From Deltaproteobacteria bacterium (GTDB taxonomy: Bacteria; Acidobacteriota; Thermoanaerobaculia; Multivoradales; JAHZIX01), in the NCBI GenBank assembly GCA_022601195.1, contig JAHZIX010000046.1, positions 1 to 64,000 on the forward strand: a stretch of DNA of 64,000 bases, given 5' to 3'. Below are positions 43,504-51,969 of this stretch, in pieces. The translations under genes were made by a program, and so were the position numbers. Positions within the stretch are counted from its first letter, which is position 1. The number at the start of each line of letters is the position of its first letter. Under the pieces are notes generated by a model. The model was given only the letters and a program-made list of their open reading frames with translations, did no database searches and had not been told where the DNA came from.

Positions 43504-44619
43504 CTAAGGCCTTCGAGCCTTTTTCTGTGCCTGGACTCGCTTGTAGAAACGTCCCAGACGGCGGTCTTCCTGACGGCTAGCGGCGACGTCACGGCGGCGC
43601 TCCAAGTGACGAAGTTCCTTCTGCAGAGTTCGCCAGCTCACCAAGCGAGCCTCCTTCAAAAGACCCTGGTCAATAGCCGCTAGAACTTCACAGCCGGGCT
43701 CGTCTCGATGCTGGCAGTCTCGAAAGCGGCAAGCGCTGGCGAGAGCTTCGAGATCGTCGAAGGTCTCAGCCAGGTCTTCTCCCTCACCCCAGAGTTGGAC
43801 CTCTCGGATGCCGGGGTTATCGATCAACAGGCCGCCGCCGGGAAGGCGGACCAATTGGCGATGAGTGGTTGTGTGCCGACCCCGGTCGTCGCCGTCTCGC
43901 ACCGCTCCCGTGAGCATCACTTCAGCGTTGCAGAGGCGGTTGAGGAGCGTTGACTTACCCGCTCCCGAAGAGCCGATCAGGGCGACGGTCAATCCCGGGG
44001 CCAGTTGGGATCGAATTGGCTCGAGGCCCTCCCCTTGGGTCGAAGAAACCGCCCATACGGCAACTCCCGGAGCCACGGCCTGAGCGTCGAGTCGCGCACC
44101 GATGGGATCCTGGTGAAGATCGGCCTTGGTGAGCACGACCACTGGCTGAGCCCCACTGGCTTGCACCATGACCAGGAAGCGTTCCAGACGGCGAAGGTTG
44201 TAGTCCCCGTCGAGACCCATGACCACGAAGACGGTGTCCACGTTGGCGGCCACTACTTGTTCCTGGGTCTTCTCGCCGGGAACCTTGCGAGACAGGCGAG
44301 TTTTCCGTGGAAGGATCTCCTGCACCAGCAAGAGATGCTCTTGGCTGGCAGGTACGGCGACCCAGTCGCCGACCACAGGAAAAGTACCTCCCTGGCGAAG
44401 CCGACCGGCCAGGCGCGCTTTGACCTCGCCGGAGGAGGTCATCAGCCGATAGTATTCGTTAGATTCAAAAACGACTCGGGCAGGCTGGAGAGCCAGTCCA
44501 GGTCTGTGGCTGGTTAGATCCGAAAAAGAATCAGCGTGATCGCTGGAAAAGCCAAAGTCGCGAAGCGAAGCGGTATCGGAAGGATCATCCGAAGAAATAT
44601 CCGAAGAATCAAAATTCAT
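43504..44619 (-). CDS. rsgA: Ribosome small subunit-dependent GTPase A
   Basis: The product has 371 residues. An OB domain (about 45-110) is followed by a circularly permuted GTPase with G4 VVLTKADL before G1 GSSGAGKSTLLN and G3 DNPGIRE, the hallmark of RsgA/YjeQ. The C-terminal zinc knuckle CRFRDCQHRDEPGC is complete. The protein helps late 30S subunit maturation and releases itself on GTP hydrolysis. The N-terminal 40 residues are Ser/Asp-rich and longer than usual. The start follows AAGAGG. Confidence 0.92.
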   Translation of the reverse strand: MNFDSSDISSDDPSDTASLRDFGFSSDHADSFSDLTSHRPGLALQPARVVFESNEYYRLMTSSGEVKARLAGRLRQGGTFPVVGDWVAVPASQEHLLLVQEILPRKTRLSRKVPGEKTQEQVVAANVDTVFVVMGLDGDYNLRRLERFLVMVQASGAQPVVVLTKADLHQDPIGARLDAQAVAPGVAVWAVSSTQGEGLEPIRSQLAPGLTVALIGSSGAGKSTLLNRLCNAEVMLTGAVRDGDDRGRHTTTHRQLVRLPGGGLLIDNPGIREVQLWGEGEDLAETFDDLEALASACRFRDCQHRDEPGCEVLAAIDQGLLKEARLVSWRTLQKELRHLERRRDVAASRQEDRRLGRFYKRVQAQKKARRP

Positions 44620-44956
44620 GGTTCAAAGCCTCTTCCTGAAAAATTCTAGAAGACGGCAGAAACCACACTCCTACACGGAGCTAGAGTTTTGCTCCAGCTC
44701 TGTAGAAAGGGCGACCTACCGTCGAACTCAGAAATCAGCCTTAAACAATCATATGCAGGAAGATTCTCCCGCGGGGGGCGACTCGGCGTCAAGTCCGGCG
44801 CTGCGGTACCCACCGGCTAGAAGGTACTGACGGGAACCCTTCCTACTGAGACGGACTCTAACTTTCAGCGCTGACCTATGGGTAGGACTGTCGGTATCCT
44901 GACAATCAGCTGCCGCGATTCCGAGATGCGGCCAGGGGGAAAGGAGATGACCCACG
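44620..44956. other. Intergenic region
   Basis: This 337-bp gap separates rsgA from the divergent IPTL-CTERM gene. It should hold both promoters; 44650-44760 is comparatively AT-rich. The AAGGAG site at 44941-44946 serves the right-hand gene. I see no RNA gene or strong repeat. Confidence 0.5.
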
Positions 44957-46240
44957 ATGTACGTGCTGAGTGTAGGCCCGAGTACAGGCCCGAGCACAGG
45001 CCCGAGTGTAGACCGCAGTGTTGATCCCAGAGCTGGCTCCAGTGCTGGCCTCATTGGAGCCTTCTTTCGGAGGTTCCGCTCCGTGGCATTGGTGCCAGTA
45101 GGAGCGGTAGTGGCAATAGGGGCGATGAGTCTCGGTGCCCCTGATTTGAAGGCCGATGTCCTCCGAGTGCCAGCGGATTTTGCAACCATCCAGTCGGCGG
45201 CGGATGCCGCTTCCTCCGGGGATACGATTCTGGTCGCACCGGGGAGCTATCGGGAGAGAGTCGTTGCCTTCACCAAGGATCTCACCATCGTCAGCGAGGC
45301 TGGGGCAGCCTCGACCTTGCTACTCGGTCCTAAGGTAGATGTACCTTCCAATGTGTGGATACACATCAGTTCCGAAAGCACCCTCCAGGGCTTTTCCCTG
45401 AGCAGCGATCCGGAGAGTGCCGCTTGGATTCGGGTCTCGGGAGTAGGCACTTCGGGTCTACCGGGGGCGCTCATTGCGGACAATGTGTTCGATGGGGCAG
45501 GGGCTGGCTTGAGATTTCGCCCTTTGCTGCAGTTCAACGACTCCGCAGGTAGGGTCGAACGGAATATTTTTAGGAACTGGCAGATCGACCAAAGCGTCAT
45601 TGATCGCGGGGTGGTCGAAACCGTCAACAGCGGAACGGTAGAGGTGATCAACAACCTCTTTGCTGACAATCAAAGTACCGGGGTGGAGATCAGCAGCAAC
45701 CAAACTCCGAACCTAGTCGTCAACAATCACTTTCTCCGCAACCACAAAGGGATCTGGGCGGGAGCTCCATCGGCCGGCTCGGTTTTTCGCAACAACCTGT
45801 TGGTCGACAATGAGGTGGGGCTGGACGTGCATCCTTTTGGCCCGGCCATCGTGTGGAGCAACAACCTGGTTTGGAACAATGGGGAAGACTTTGTCGGGTT
45901 TGCTGATCCCACGGGAATGGATGGAAACCTGCGGGCAGACCCATTGTTGTTGCCCGGCGAGGATCTTCTATTCTCGGAAGGGTCTCCGGTTGTGGATACC
46001 GGCACGGATCTGGACGCTCCTCCGATCGATTTGCAAGGTTCTGCGAGGCCTGTCGATGGCGATAGAAACGGAGTCCCTCTGTGGGACATAGGAGCCATCG
46101 AGTTCGTACCTTCCGCGGTGTCGATCGTTGCCGTCCCAACTCTCGATGCGCCCGGAATGATTCTGATGACAGTTTTACTGCTAGCAGCCGGTCTGTGGAT
46201 TCGCCGCAAGCGGCGAAAGTCTCCATCTTCCGCTGGCTAA
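44957..46240 (+). CDS. Beta-helix surface protein with IPTL-CTERM-type sorting signal
   Basis: The product has 427 residues. After a short N-terminal stretch of tetrapeptide repeats (SxGP/SVDx, residues 5-32) comes a hydrophobic export segment (about 40-62). The region 70-385 is a parallel beta helix (ATIQSAADAASSGDTILVAPGSYRE, VINNLFADNQSTGVEIS, WSNNLVWNNG). The end is a tripartite sorting tag: VPTLDAPG, a hydrophobic helix, then RRKRRK. IPTL-CTERM tags are processed by exosortase-type enzymes in Gram-negative bacteria, placing the protein on the outer surface. The start follows AAGGAG at 10 nt. No exosortase gene is in the window. Confidence 0.83.
   Translation: MYVLSVGPSTGPSTGPSVDRSVDPRAGSSAGLIGAFFRRFRSVALVPVGAVVAIGAMSLGAPDLKADVLRVPADFATIQSAADAASSGDTILVAPGSYRERVVAFTKDLTIVSEAGAASTLLLGPKVDVPSNVWIHISSESTLQGFSLSSDPESAAWIRVSGVGTSGLPGALIADNVFDGAGAGLRFRPLLQFNDSAGRVERNIFRNWQIDQSVIDRGVVETVNSGTVEVINNLFADNQSTGVEISSNQTPNLVVNNHFLRNHKGIWAGAPSAGSVFRNNLLVDNEVGLDVHPFGPAIVWSNNLVWNNGEDFVGFADPTGMDGNLRADPLLLPGEDLLFSEGSPVVDTGTDLDAPPIDLQGSARPVDGDRNGVPLWDIGAIEFVPSAVSIVAVPTLDAPGMILMTVLLLAAGLWIRRKRRKSPSSAG
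44969..45052 (+). repeat. Degenerate 12-bp coding repeat, seven units
   Basis: Units such as AGTGTAGGCCCG, AGTACAGGCCCG and AGCACAGGCCCG follow each other from 44969, degenerating to AGTGCTGGCCTC at 45041. They encode the S-x-G-P tetrapeptides at the N-terminus of the IPTL-CTERM protein, before its membrane-export helix. Confidence 0.7.
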
Positions 46241-46369
46241 TCCTGATTGGCGATCCCTGGAAAGGCCGGTGGCGGGCGTTTCGCTGCCGTTGGGCAAGGG
46301 GCAGGATGGGGAGAAAGTTCCTGCTACAGCCGTTCGTGAGACAATAGCCCAAATCAGTGATTCCAGAGG

Positions 46370-46388
46370 CGTGGGAATCGTTCCCACG
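46370..46388. promoter_or_regulatory. 19-bp perfect palindrome, candidate operator
   Basis: CGTGGGAATCGTTCCCACG consists of two 8-bp arms with a TCG centre. It lies 40 bp before the ATG of the Gly-rich small protein gene, a position suited to a repressor or activator site. No matching regulator is identified here, and a second copy was not seen in the window. Confidence 0.5.
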
Positions 46389-46427
46389 TAGATTCGCCAG
46401 GACGACAAGTTACGGGAGGAGAGCGGT

Positions 46428-46712
46428 ATGGGAAACCTGTTGCCTTTAATTATTCAATTGATCAGTGGTGCCGTCGGTGGGAATGTTGCTGGATCCCTCA
46501 TGAAGGGGTCTTCCCTGGGAACCCTAGGTAACTCCCTCGCTGGAATTCTCGGTGGCGGCCTCGGTGGGCAGCTCCTGGGCATGCTCGGTGTAGCCGCCGG
46601 CAGCGGCAGCATGGACCTCGCTGGAATCATCGGTAGCATCGCTAGCGGCGGCGTCGGTGGTGGCGTGGTGATGGCGATCATTGGCTTGATTCGCAAGGCG
46701 ATGGCCAAATAG
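46428..46712 (+). CDS. Small Gly-rich membrane protein
   Basis: The product has 94 residues with GGAG before the ATG. It is almost entirely hydrophobic and glycine-rich (LLPLIIQLISGAVGGNVAG, GGGLGGQLLGMLG, IIGSIASGGVGGGVVMAIIGLIRKAMAK) with a basic end. The GG-repeat helices resemble glycine-zipper proteins, which insert or assemble in membranes. A named family cannot be assigned. It is monocistronic between a palindromic candidate operator and a hairpin terminator, so it may be an induced membrane-stress or toxin-like peptide; this is inference. Confidence 0.7.
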   Translation: MGNLLPLIIQLISGAVGGNVAGSLMKGSSLGTLGNSLAGILGGGLGGQLLGMLGVAAGSGSMDLAGIIGSIASGGVGGGVVMAIIGLIRKAMAK

Positions 46713-46733
46713 TCCTAGCCTTTGGGCACTTGC

Positions 46734-46772
46734 CTGGGGTGTGGAGAGCACTGAGCCATCTCCATACCCCAG
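46734..46772. terminator. Hairpin terminator
   Basis: CTGGGGTGTGGAGA pairs with TCTCCATACCCCAG over 14 bp with one G-T pair and an 11-nt loop, 22 bp after the Gly-rich gene. The U-run is weak (TTCGCTGGTTC). It lies between convergent genes and could act on both strands. Confidence 0.6.
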
Positions 46773-46847
46773 TTCGCTGGTTCTGGAGACCTGCTTCTAG
46801 CCGGCTAGCTTTTCCTAGAGTTCACTTCGTCTCCCCTCAGAAACTTC

Positions 46848-47627
46848 CTATTTGCCCATCCGGGTCTCGGCGAGGTCAGCCACCGCTCCTTGCAGGTCCC
46901 CGGCAATATCTCGAGCCCCTTGTCGCGAAGGCGGCGTGCCCTTGAAGTGTTGCGGCTGGCCGATTCTCAACAGCAGCCTCCCCGGAAGGGGCAGGCGGCG
47001 ACCTTTGGGCCAGGCGCGCCCAGCACCTTCGAGATAGCAAGGCACAACGGGAAACTCCTGACCTGCGGCTAGGCGCCCGATGCCGCTACGGAAGCGACCC
47101 ATCTTGCCGTCCGGAGCCCTCGTACCCTCGGGAAATAGAGCCAACACACTGCCCGGCTTGGCGAGCACTTGCTGACAGGCCTCGAGGCTCGCTGCGCTGT
47201 CCTTCTTGCGATCGAAGGGAAGGGCATTGGCGAAGGTGGCTGCCGCTAGTGAGCGAGGCAGAGACGAGAAGAAATAGTCCGCTGCCCCGGCCGGGTAGGT
47301 CTGGTGCAGCCGCCTCAAGGGCATGGCCGAGAGCAGACAGAGCACGTCGAGGTGGCTGGCATGGTTTGCCACCAAGATAAAGGAACCCTTCCTGGGTAGG
47401 TTCTCTCGACCCTCGACTCGGAAGCGATGGTAAAAGCGCAGCCAAAAGCGAAGAACGATGGCCGAAAGGATGCGCAGGACGAAGACGAGGAACTCCGGCC
47501 GCCGCTGAAAGCTCGAAAGGCGTTCCTGTAGGGGCAGGTCATAGCCCGGGTAGGGGCGGTACTTCCAGGACTTTGGGCTAGGAGTCGTCATCTTTTGGTC
47601 TCGCTTTCGAGCCTTGTCTCTGTTCAT
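46848..47627 (-). CDS. Lysophospholipid acyltransferase, PlsC-like
   Basis: The product has 259 residues. The acyltransferase signature NHASHLD (HX4D, near 87-93) and FPEGTRAPDG (near 165) are intact, with a hydrophobic N-terminal segment (47-65) for membrane association. The enzyme transfers an acyl group to a lysophosphatidate-type acceptor. It is the last gene of a leftward operon with a phosphatidate cytidylyltransferase and a CDP-alcohol transferase, which together outline phospholipid synthesis. The start lacks a strong ribosome site, so an internal ATG at 47591 is an alternative. Confidence 0.87.
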   Translation of the reverse strand: MNRDKARKRDQKMTTPSPKSWKYRPYPGYDLPLQERLSSFQRRPEFLVFVLRILSAIVLRFWLRFYHRFRVEGRENLPRKGSFILVANHASHLDVLCLLSAMPLRRLHQTYPAGAADYFFSSLPRSLAAATFANALPFDRKKDSAASLEACQQVLAKPGSVLALFPEGTRAPDGKMGRFRSGIGRLAAGQEFPVVPCYLEGAGRAWPKGRRLPLPGRLLLRIGQPQHFKGTPPSRQGARDIAGDLQGAVADLAETRMGK

Positions 47628-47636
47628 CTGGAGCTG

Positions 47637-48353
47637 CTACGCAGGTCGTGGGGAATCATTGGACTCGCGCTCTAAGGAGAGGTCATCGAGCGAAGTCGGT
47701 TGACTGCTTCTGCTCAGGAACCGGCTCTTGCGGTAGAGCCAGAAGAGATGGAGCGGCGGAACCAAGAAGCTGAGCCCGTTCATCAGAATCGCTGGCCCGA
47801 TCTCCGAGAGCAGCAAGTAATGGCCTACTCCAGGATCCCGATAAGTCAAAGCCAGAGCCATCAGGAAGAGACCAAGGGCCACGCTGGCAAAGAGGCAAAC
47901 CAAGATGGGGCGACTCGGGAGGGCAGCTCTTGAGGGGTTCTTGAGAGCCATCTTCACGGCAAGAAACTCGGCCAGGATGAGCAAGAAGGGAACGAGCACC
48001 ATGACTAGATACTGAATGGCTTCGACTCTAGACGTCTGGCCTGCGCCCGTTCCGATGCCGCCCCCTAACCGAATGAGAAGCAGCAGGATGGTAGTACCTA
48101 CGGTTGTGATGAGCAGCGCCGGAATGAGCAGAAGGATGATTTCTAGGCAGAGCAGTACCCGATGCAGGCTAGGGTGGAAAGTCCACCTTCTCCAGCCGGA
48201 CTGGGCCACTGAGATGGATGACTGCACTTGGGCATCTGTATCGACGCCTTCCTGTTTCGATGACACTACGTTCTTCCAGGCCGACTGGTGGTAGCTCACT
48301 GGGGACCTCATCTCTTCAGTTGGATCGGAAGTGGGTTCGTCGTGGGTAAGCAT
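47637..48353 (-). CDS. Membrane protein of unknown function in phospholipid operon
   Basis: The product has 238 residues from an ATG at 48353 preceded by GGAAGG at 7 nt; an in-frame TTG two codons earlier is possible. A hydrophilic N-terminus (1-60) precedes four probable helices (LHRVLLCLEIILLLIPALLITTVG, YLVMVLVPFLLILAEFLAV, ILVCLFASVALGLFLMAL, IGPAILMNGLSFLVPPLHLFWLY). No family is recognised. Spacings of 9-15 bp on both sides show co-transcription with CdsA and PlsC-like genes, so a role in lipid synthesis or transport is likely by context. Confidence 0.75.
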   Translation of the reverse strand: MLTHDEPTSDPTEEMRSPVSYHQSAWKNVVSSKQEGVDTDAQVQSSISVAQSGWRRWTFHPSLHRVLLCLEIILLLIPALLITTVGTTILLLLIRLGGGIGTGAGQTSRVEAIQYLVMVLVPFLLILAEFLAVKMALKNPSRAALPSRPILVCLFASVALGLFLMALALTYRDPGVGHYLLLSEIGPAILMNGLSFLVPPLHLFWLYRKSRFLSRSSQPTSLDDLSLERESNDSPRPA

Positions 48354-48368
48354 CGCCAAGCCTTCCGT

Positions 48369-49337
48369 TTACCCACCCAGGCCGCAGTACCAGCGCACCA
48401 GGTGAAAAAAGAGGGGAGTTACATAGACCAGGCTGTCGCAGCGGTCGAGAATTCCGCCATGCCCTGGAATGGCGCTACCCATATCCTTGATTCCCAAGTC
48501 TCGCTTGATGAAACTTATGGTGAGATCCCCCAACTGACCACCGAGGCCGACGATCAAGCCTAGGAGGATCTTGGGTCCCGTGCCGAAGCAAGGTGGGAAA
48601 GAAAAAGACAGCAGCCAGGGCAAGGTCAGCGCTACAGCCAGAGCTCCGAGAAATCCAGCCCAGGTCTTGTTGGGGCTGATCTCCGGGGCCAGAGGGCGAC
48701 GGCCGAAGACTCGGCTCAGCAACTTGCCGCAGGTAAAGCCCGCAACATCCGTCAGCACCACTGCCATGAGTAGGAAGAGCAGGTAACCCTGGGCGCCTTC
48801 CGCGTTGGCGAGGAAGCCCAGATGACCGAGCATCCAGCCGAAGTAGAGGAAGCCGACGATACTCAGACACACCCGTTGGAGTTGGCCGCGGCTCTTGCCC
48901 CGAAGCACCGGAATGGCTAGCAGGAAGGCCGTTGCATAGGCTGGTAAGACCGAAAAGAGGCCGTACCAGCCGGGAGTCCCCAGGCGAGGATCCGAGACCC
49001 AACTGCTGACCGCCACGACGAGGATACCCAGCCAGACGCCGCCGCTGAGCCACCAATCCCGGTAGAGGCCAGTGGCACGGGCGAATTCTCCAAAACAGGC
49101 CAGGGATAGCAACGTCACCCCTACGATCACCGTGGTGCGGCCCGGAGCCACGAAGACCATCGCCAGAGCCAGCATGATCCACCAGCTGCGGTAGGTCTGC
49201 TCGACCCCCGGCAAGGGGCGGCGGAGAACCCAGCGACAGATTGCCAAAGCGAGTCCCGCGACCAAGAGGAGCGCTCCGGCAATGGCCAGATATTGGATGA
49301 CGATGTGGTGGGTCAGCTCTGTAGGTAAAAATGTCAT
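48369..49337 (-). CDS. cdsA: Phosphatidate cytidylyltransferase
   Basis: The product has 322 residues with about eight membrane helices. The family signature is near the C-terminus: SPNKTWAGFLG, GQLGDLTISFIKRDLGIKDMG and PGHGGILDRCDS, all with the expected catalytic and metal-binding residues. The enzyme makes CDP-diacylglycerol from phosphatidate and CTP at the inner membrane. The gene lies 32 bp after the hydrolase-methyltransferase gene in the phospholipid operon. It could be a second, specialised copy beside a housekeeping cdsA elsewhere. The start has AGGAG at 9 nt. Confidence 0.92.
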   Translation of the reverse strand: MTFLPTELTHHIVIQYLAIAGALLLVAGLALAICRWVLRRPLPGVEQTYRSWWIMLALAMVFVAPGRTTVIVGVTLLSLACFGEFARATGLYRDWWLSGGVWLGILVVAVSSWVSDPRLGTPGWYGLFSVLPAYATAFLLAIPVLRGKSRGQLQRVCLSIVGFLYFGWMLGHLGFLANAEGAQGYLLFLLMAVVLTDVAGFTCGKLLSRVFGRRPLAPEISPNKTWAGFLGALAVALTLPWLLSFSFPPCFGTGPKILLGLIVGLGGQLGDLTISFIKRDLGIKDMGSAIPGHGGILDRCDSLVYVTPLFFHLVRWYCGLGG

Positions 49338-49369
49338 GGCAAGTTTCTCCTAGAGAATCCTCAGCCGAA

Positions 49370-51244
49370 TCAAGCCACTCGCCCGATGCGTGCCAGGGAC
49401 ACCGTAAAGATTCCACTGTCATCGATTTCCATGGCCACCTTATCGAATCCGGCGGCGCGCACCAGGTCGTCCATTTCCTCCTGGGTCCGGCGGCGCATGA
49501 CCCAAGGAGCTCCATCGCGATTGCTCAGAGTACGGGCGATGGTCTCCAATTGGGGATGCCACGGTTGGTTGGTGTAGATCAAGAAGCCCCCTTCTCCGAG
49601 AGCCTCGGCAATACCCTGGAGAGACCCCAGAACCCGATCGTTGGCGGAGTAGAGCTCGTAGAGACCGGAAGCGATGGCAATGTTGGGCCGGGGCCGGACC
49701 GCAGCCAGGGATCGTCGGTCGAAAGCATCGGCGACGTCGAAGGTGACCTGGCGTAGGCCTTTCGTCTTCACGAGCCTTCTCCCGGTTTCTGCATTGTCGG
49801 GGTTGGAGTCGCGAAGCGTGGCACTGAGCCCCTCCGGCGGGAGGGTGCCGAGGACGTCCAATACATAGCGCCCCGGCCCCGCAGCGATATCCATCACGTG
49901 GACCGGCTGGCTGGCCGATTGCCAGCGGGCGATGGCATGCCGGAGGGTTTCCTCGAGCATGACTTTGCGCTGCCGAATACCCTTCCAACCGACCGAGTCG
50001 AGATACCAACGGTCGATCCAGCGACCTAGAAAGGAAGCGCCGCGGGCTCTGTTTTGGTAAACGTAGTCCAGGCTTTGCCCGGAATCGAAGCCGGTCTTCC
50101 AACCCAAGCGGATGCCATGGCTCAGTCGCCCGACGGTCTGTAGCGCGCCCCGAGCAGCCCGTGCTCCGAGGCCTTTCCAGGAGACGATGGGGAGGGGGCG
50201 AAGGAGTTTCTCCACTTCCCGGCGGGTGTGGCCGGAGCGATCGGCGCGAGTCAAAGGCTCCCGCGGCGCATCTCGAGCGAAGGAGTCGCGGACGAATTCT
50301 CCCATAGATGCCAAGACCTCCCGGCGGTTCTCTTCGTGAAAAAGATCGTGGTACCCGTCCTTGAAGATGTGCATCTTCTTGGTGGAGCTTCCCAATCGGT
50401 CGAATAGGGTCTGTTGGGCGTCTAGGCGCACCACGTGGTCCCGGCCACCGGCCAGTAGGAGAGTCGGCACCCGAATAGCGGCGGCGTCCTGGAGGAGTCG
50501 AGTGCCGGCATCGTAAAGGCCCAGAAGGGCCGAGAGGGAGATGTCTCGAGTGATCAGAGGGTCCTGCCGGTAGGCTTTCTGCTCTCGCCGATCGTGGGTT
50601 AGGAACCGAGCTTTGACATAGCTTTTGAGGAAGGTTGGCTCGCCTCGCCGGAACCAATCCCAGAGGCGCAGAGCGGTCATGGCGAAGGGCACATAAAGTT
50701 TGATGCGCAACGCCGGGGTGACCAAGACCAGGGAGCGAATGGGAGGCGCGAAGTCGTGGACCCAGGCAGCGGCGGTGACGGCACCGACGCTCTGGCCGAC
50801 TACCACCGTGTCCTCTAGGCAGATTCCATGGGATTCGGTGACCGTGTGAACGAAGGAGTCCAGGTCCCGGACCAATTGAGTGAAGCTGGGGGTGTAACCG
50901 CGGCGACCCGGTGAGCGTCCATGGCCTCGCGCATCCCAGGCGAAGACGGCGGTATCCGGAGCCAGCAAGGAGTCCGCTACCTCCGACAACCGTCCGGAGT
51001 GCTCGTGTCCCCGGTGCAGGACGAAGACCGCCTTCGTAGCCCGTCCTGGAGGCAGCCAGGCTCGATAGAAGAGCTCCACGCCGTCGCCCATCTTCACCGA
51101 CTCTTCACAGGCTTCGATGCCTTCGTGAGTCGGGGTCATTTCAGAGGTTTCCAGCGGTTGGTCTGCCGGGATTCCTGCCGGCGTGCCAGGCGAAGCTCCC
51201 AGGGGCAGAATCGGGGCTGTCAAAGTGGATGGGTAGGTCAACAT
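49370..51244 (-). CDS. Bifunctional alpha/beta hydrolase and class I SAM-dependent methyltransferase
   Basis: The 624-residue product starts at the ATG at 51244 (AGGAG 8 nt upstream). The first half (about 45-330) is an alpha/beta hydrolase of the lysophospholipase type: WDARGHGRSPGRRG, nucleophile motif GQSVGA, and catalytic histidine in DGYHDLFHE. The second half (about 380-620) is a Rossmann methyltransferase with the SAM loop MDIAAGPGRYVLD. Fusions of this kind occur beside CDP-alcohol transferases and CdsA in other bacteria. A lipid substrate is therefore likely, but neither half has a known product here. Confidence 0.87.
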   Translation of the reverse strand: MLTYPSTLTAPILPLGASPGTPAGIPADQPLETSEMTPTHEGIEACEESVKMGDGVELFYRAWLPPGRATKAVFVLHRGHEHSGRLSEVADSLLAPDTAVFAWDARGHGRSPGRRGYTPSFTQLVRDLDSFVHTVTESHGICLEDTVVVGQSVGAVTAAAWVHDFAPPIRSLVLVTPALRIKLYVPFAMTALRLWDWFRRGEPTFLKSYVKARFLTHDRREQKAYRQDPLITRDISLSALLGLYDAGTRLLQDAAAIRVPTLLLAGGRDHVVRLDAQQTLFDRLGSSTKKMHIFKDGYHDLFHEENRREVLASMGEFVRDSFARDAPREPLTRADRSGHTRREVEKLLRPLPIVSWKGLGARAARGALQTVGRLSHGIRLGWKTGFDSGQSLDYVYQNRARGASFLGRWIDRWYLDSVGWKGIRQRKVMLEETLRHAIARWQSASQPVHVMDIAAGPGRYVLDVLGTLPPEGLSATLRDSNPDNAETGRRLVKTKGLRQVTFDVADAFDRRSLAAVRPRPNIAIASGLYELYSANDRVLGSLQGIAEALGEGGFLIYTNQPWHPQLETIARTLSNRDGAPWVMRRRTQEEMDDLVRAAGFDKVAMEIDDSGIFTVSLARIGRVA

Positions 51245-51285
51245 AGTCTTGCTCCTTATTTCGCGATCAGTTTCGAGAGAGCGGA

Positions 51286-51969
51286 TCACCGAGGGGTGCT
51301 TTCCAACTCAGCCATGAGAGCTCGCAGGCGTACCCAAAGGGTTTGTAGGCTGCCTAGGATGACGAGAATCAGAGCTCCATCGAGAATGGAGATTTCAGCG
51401 GGAAAAATGGCCGGTAGGTTGGTTTTTCCCGCGGCCAGAACGGCCAGGCTGGCGGCAGAGAGAAGGGCCATTCTCCAGGGTTTGGACATCATGCCTCCGA
51501 ATTGACGCCGCCCTCCCACGGCTTGTCCCAAGGTGCCGACGTAGGCCACCAACAAGGCGGAGATCGCCGCCCAATAGGCCACTAGGGGCTGAACCAGGCC
51601 GCTGTGGGCGACGCCCACGAAGATCAGCAGATCTGAGACTCGATCCGGAAGGTCATTGAGCACTTCTCCCCGGGAGCTGCTCTGACCGGTGGCCAGGGCG
51701 ACCATGCCATCGAGCATGTTGAACCACAGGCGAAGGGTGCTCAGGGCTACCGCTGGCAGCAGTAGCCAAGGAACCTCACCGGCTTGCCAGAAGCAGACCG
51801 CTGCCGCAGCTCCAGCGGCGATGGAGGCATAGGAAATGGTGTCCGGATGAATTTCCCGCTTGCGGCAGAGCTCCACCGCGGTGTGGGCGGTGCGGCGAAA
51901 CAGTCCAGCGATGGGCCGCCGTGCCTTACCAGGCTTCTGAGGCAGCGAGGCGTTGGTTCGAAGACTCAT
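51286..51969 (-). CDS. CDP-alcohol phosphatidyltransferase-family protein with altered active site
   Basis: The product has 227 residues with six probable helices. The family signature DxxDGxxAR(x8)Gx3Dx3D appears as N84, D87-G88, A91-L92, G101, N105, D109: spacing is exact, but the first and third aspartates are asparagine and the arginine is leucine. In known enzymes these residues bind Mg2+ and the CDP-lipid. The protein may belong to a variant subfamily with different chemistry or specificity. Its ATG overlaps the stop of the upstream transporter gene (ATGA), and the hydrolase-methyltransferase follows. Confidence 0.87.
   Translation of the reverse strand: MSLRTNASLPQKPGKARRPIAGLFRRTAHTAVELCRKREIHPDTISYASIAAGAAAAVCFWQAGEVPWLLLPAVALSTLRLWFNMLDGMVALATGQSSSRGEVLNDLPDRVSDLLIFVGVAHSGLVQPLVAYWAAISALLVAYVGTLGQAVGGRRQFGGMMSKPWRMALLSAASLAVLAAGKTNLPAIFPAEISILDGALILVILGSLQTLWVRLRALMAELESTPR

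Noticed and set aside
49440..50657. 405-codon frame overlapping the hydrolase-methyltransferase gene
   Set aside because: Arg/Pro/Ser-rich shadow in another frame of the same strand; the fusion protein has complete motifs in both halves.
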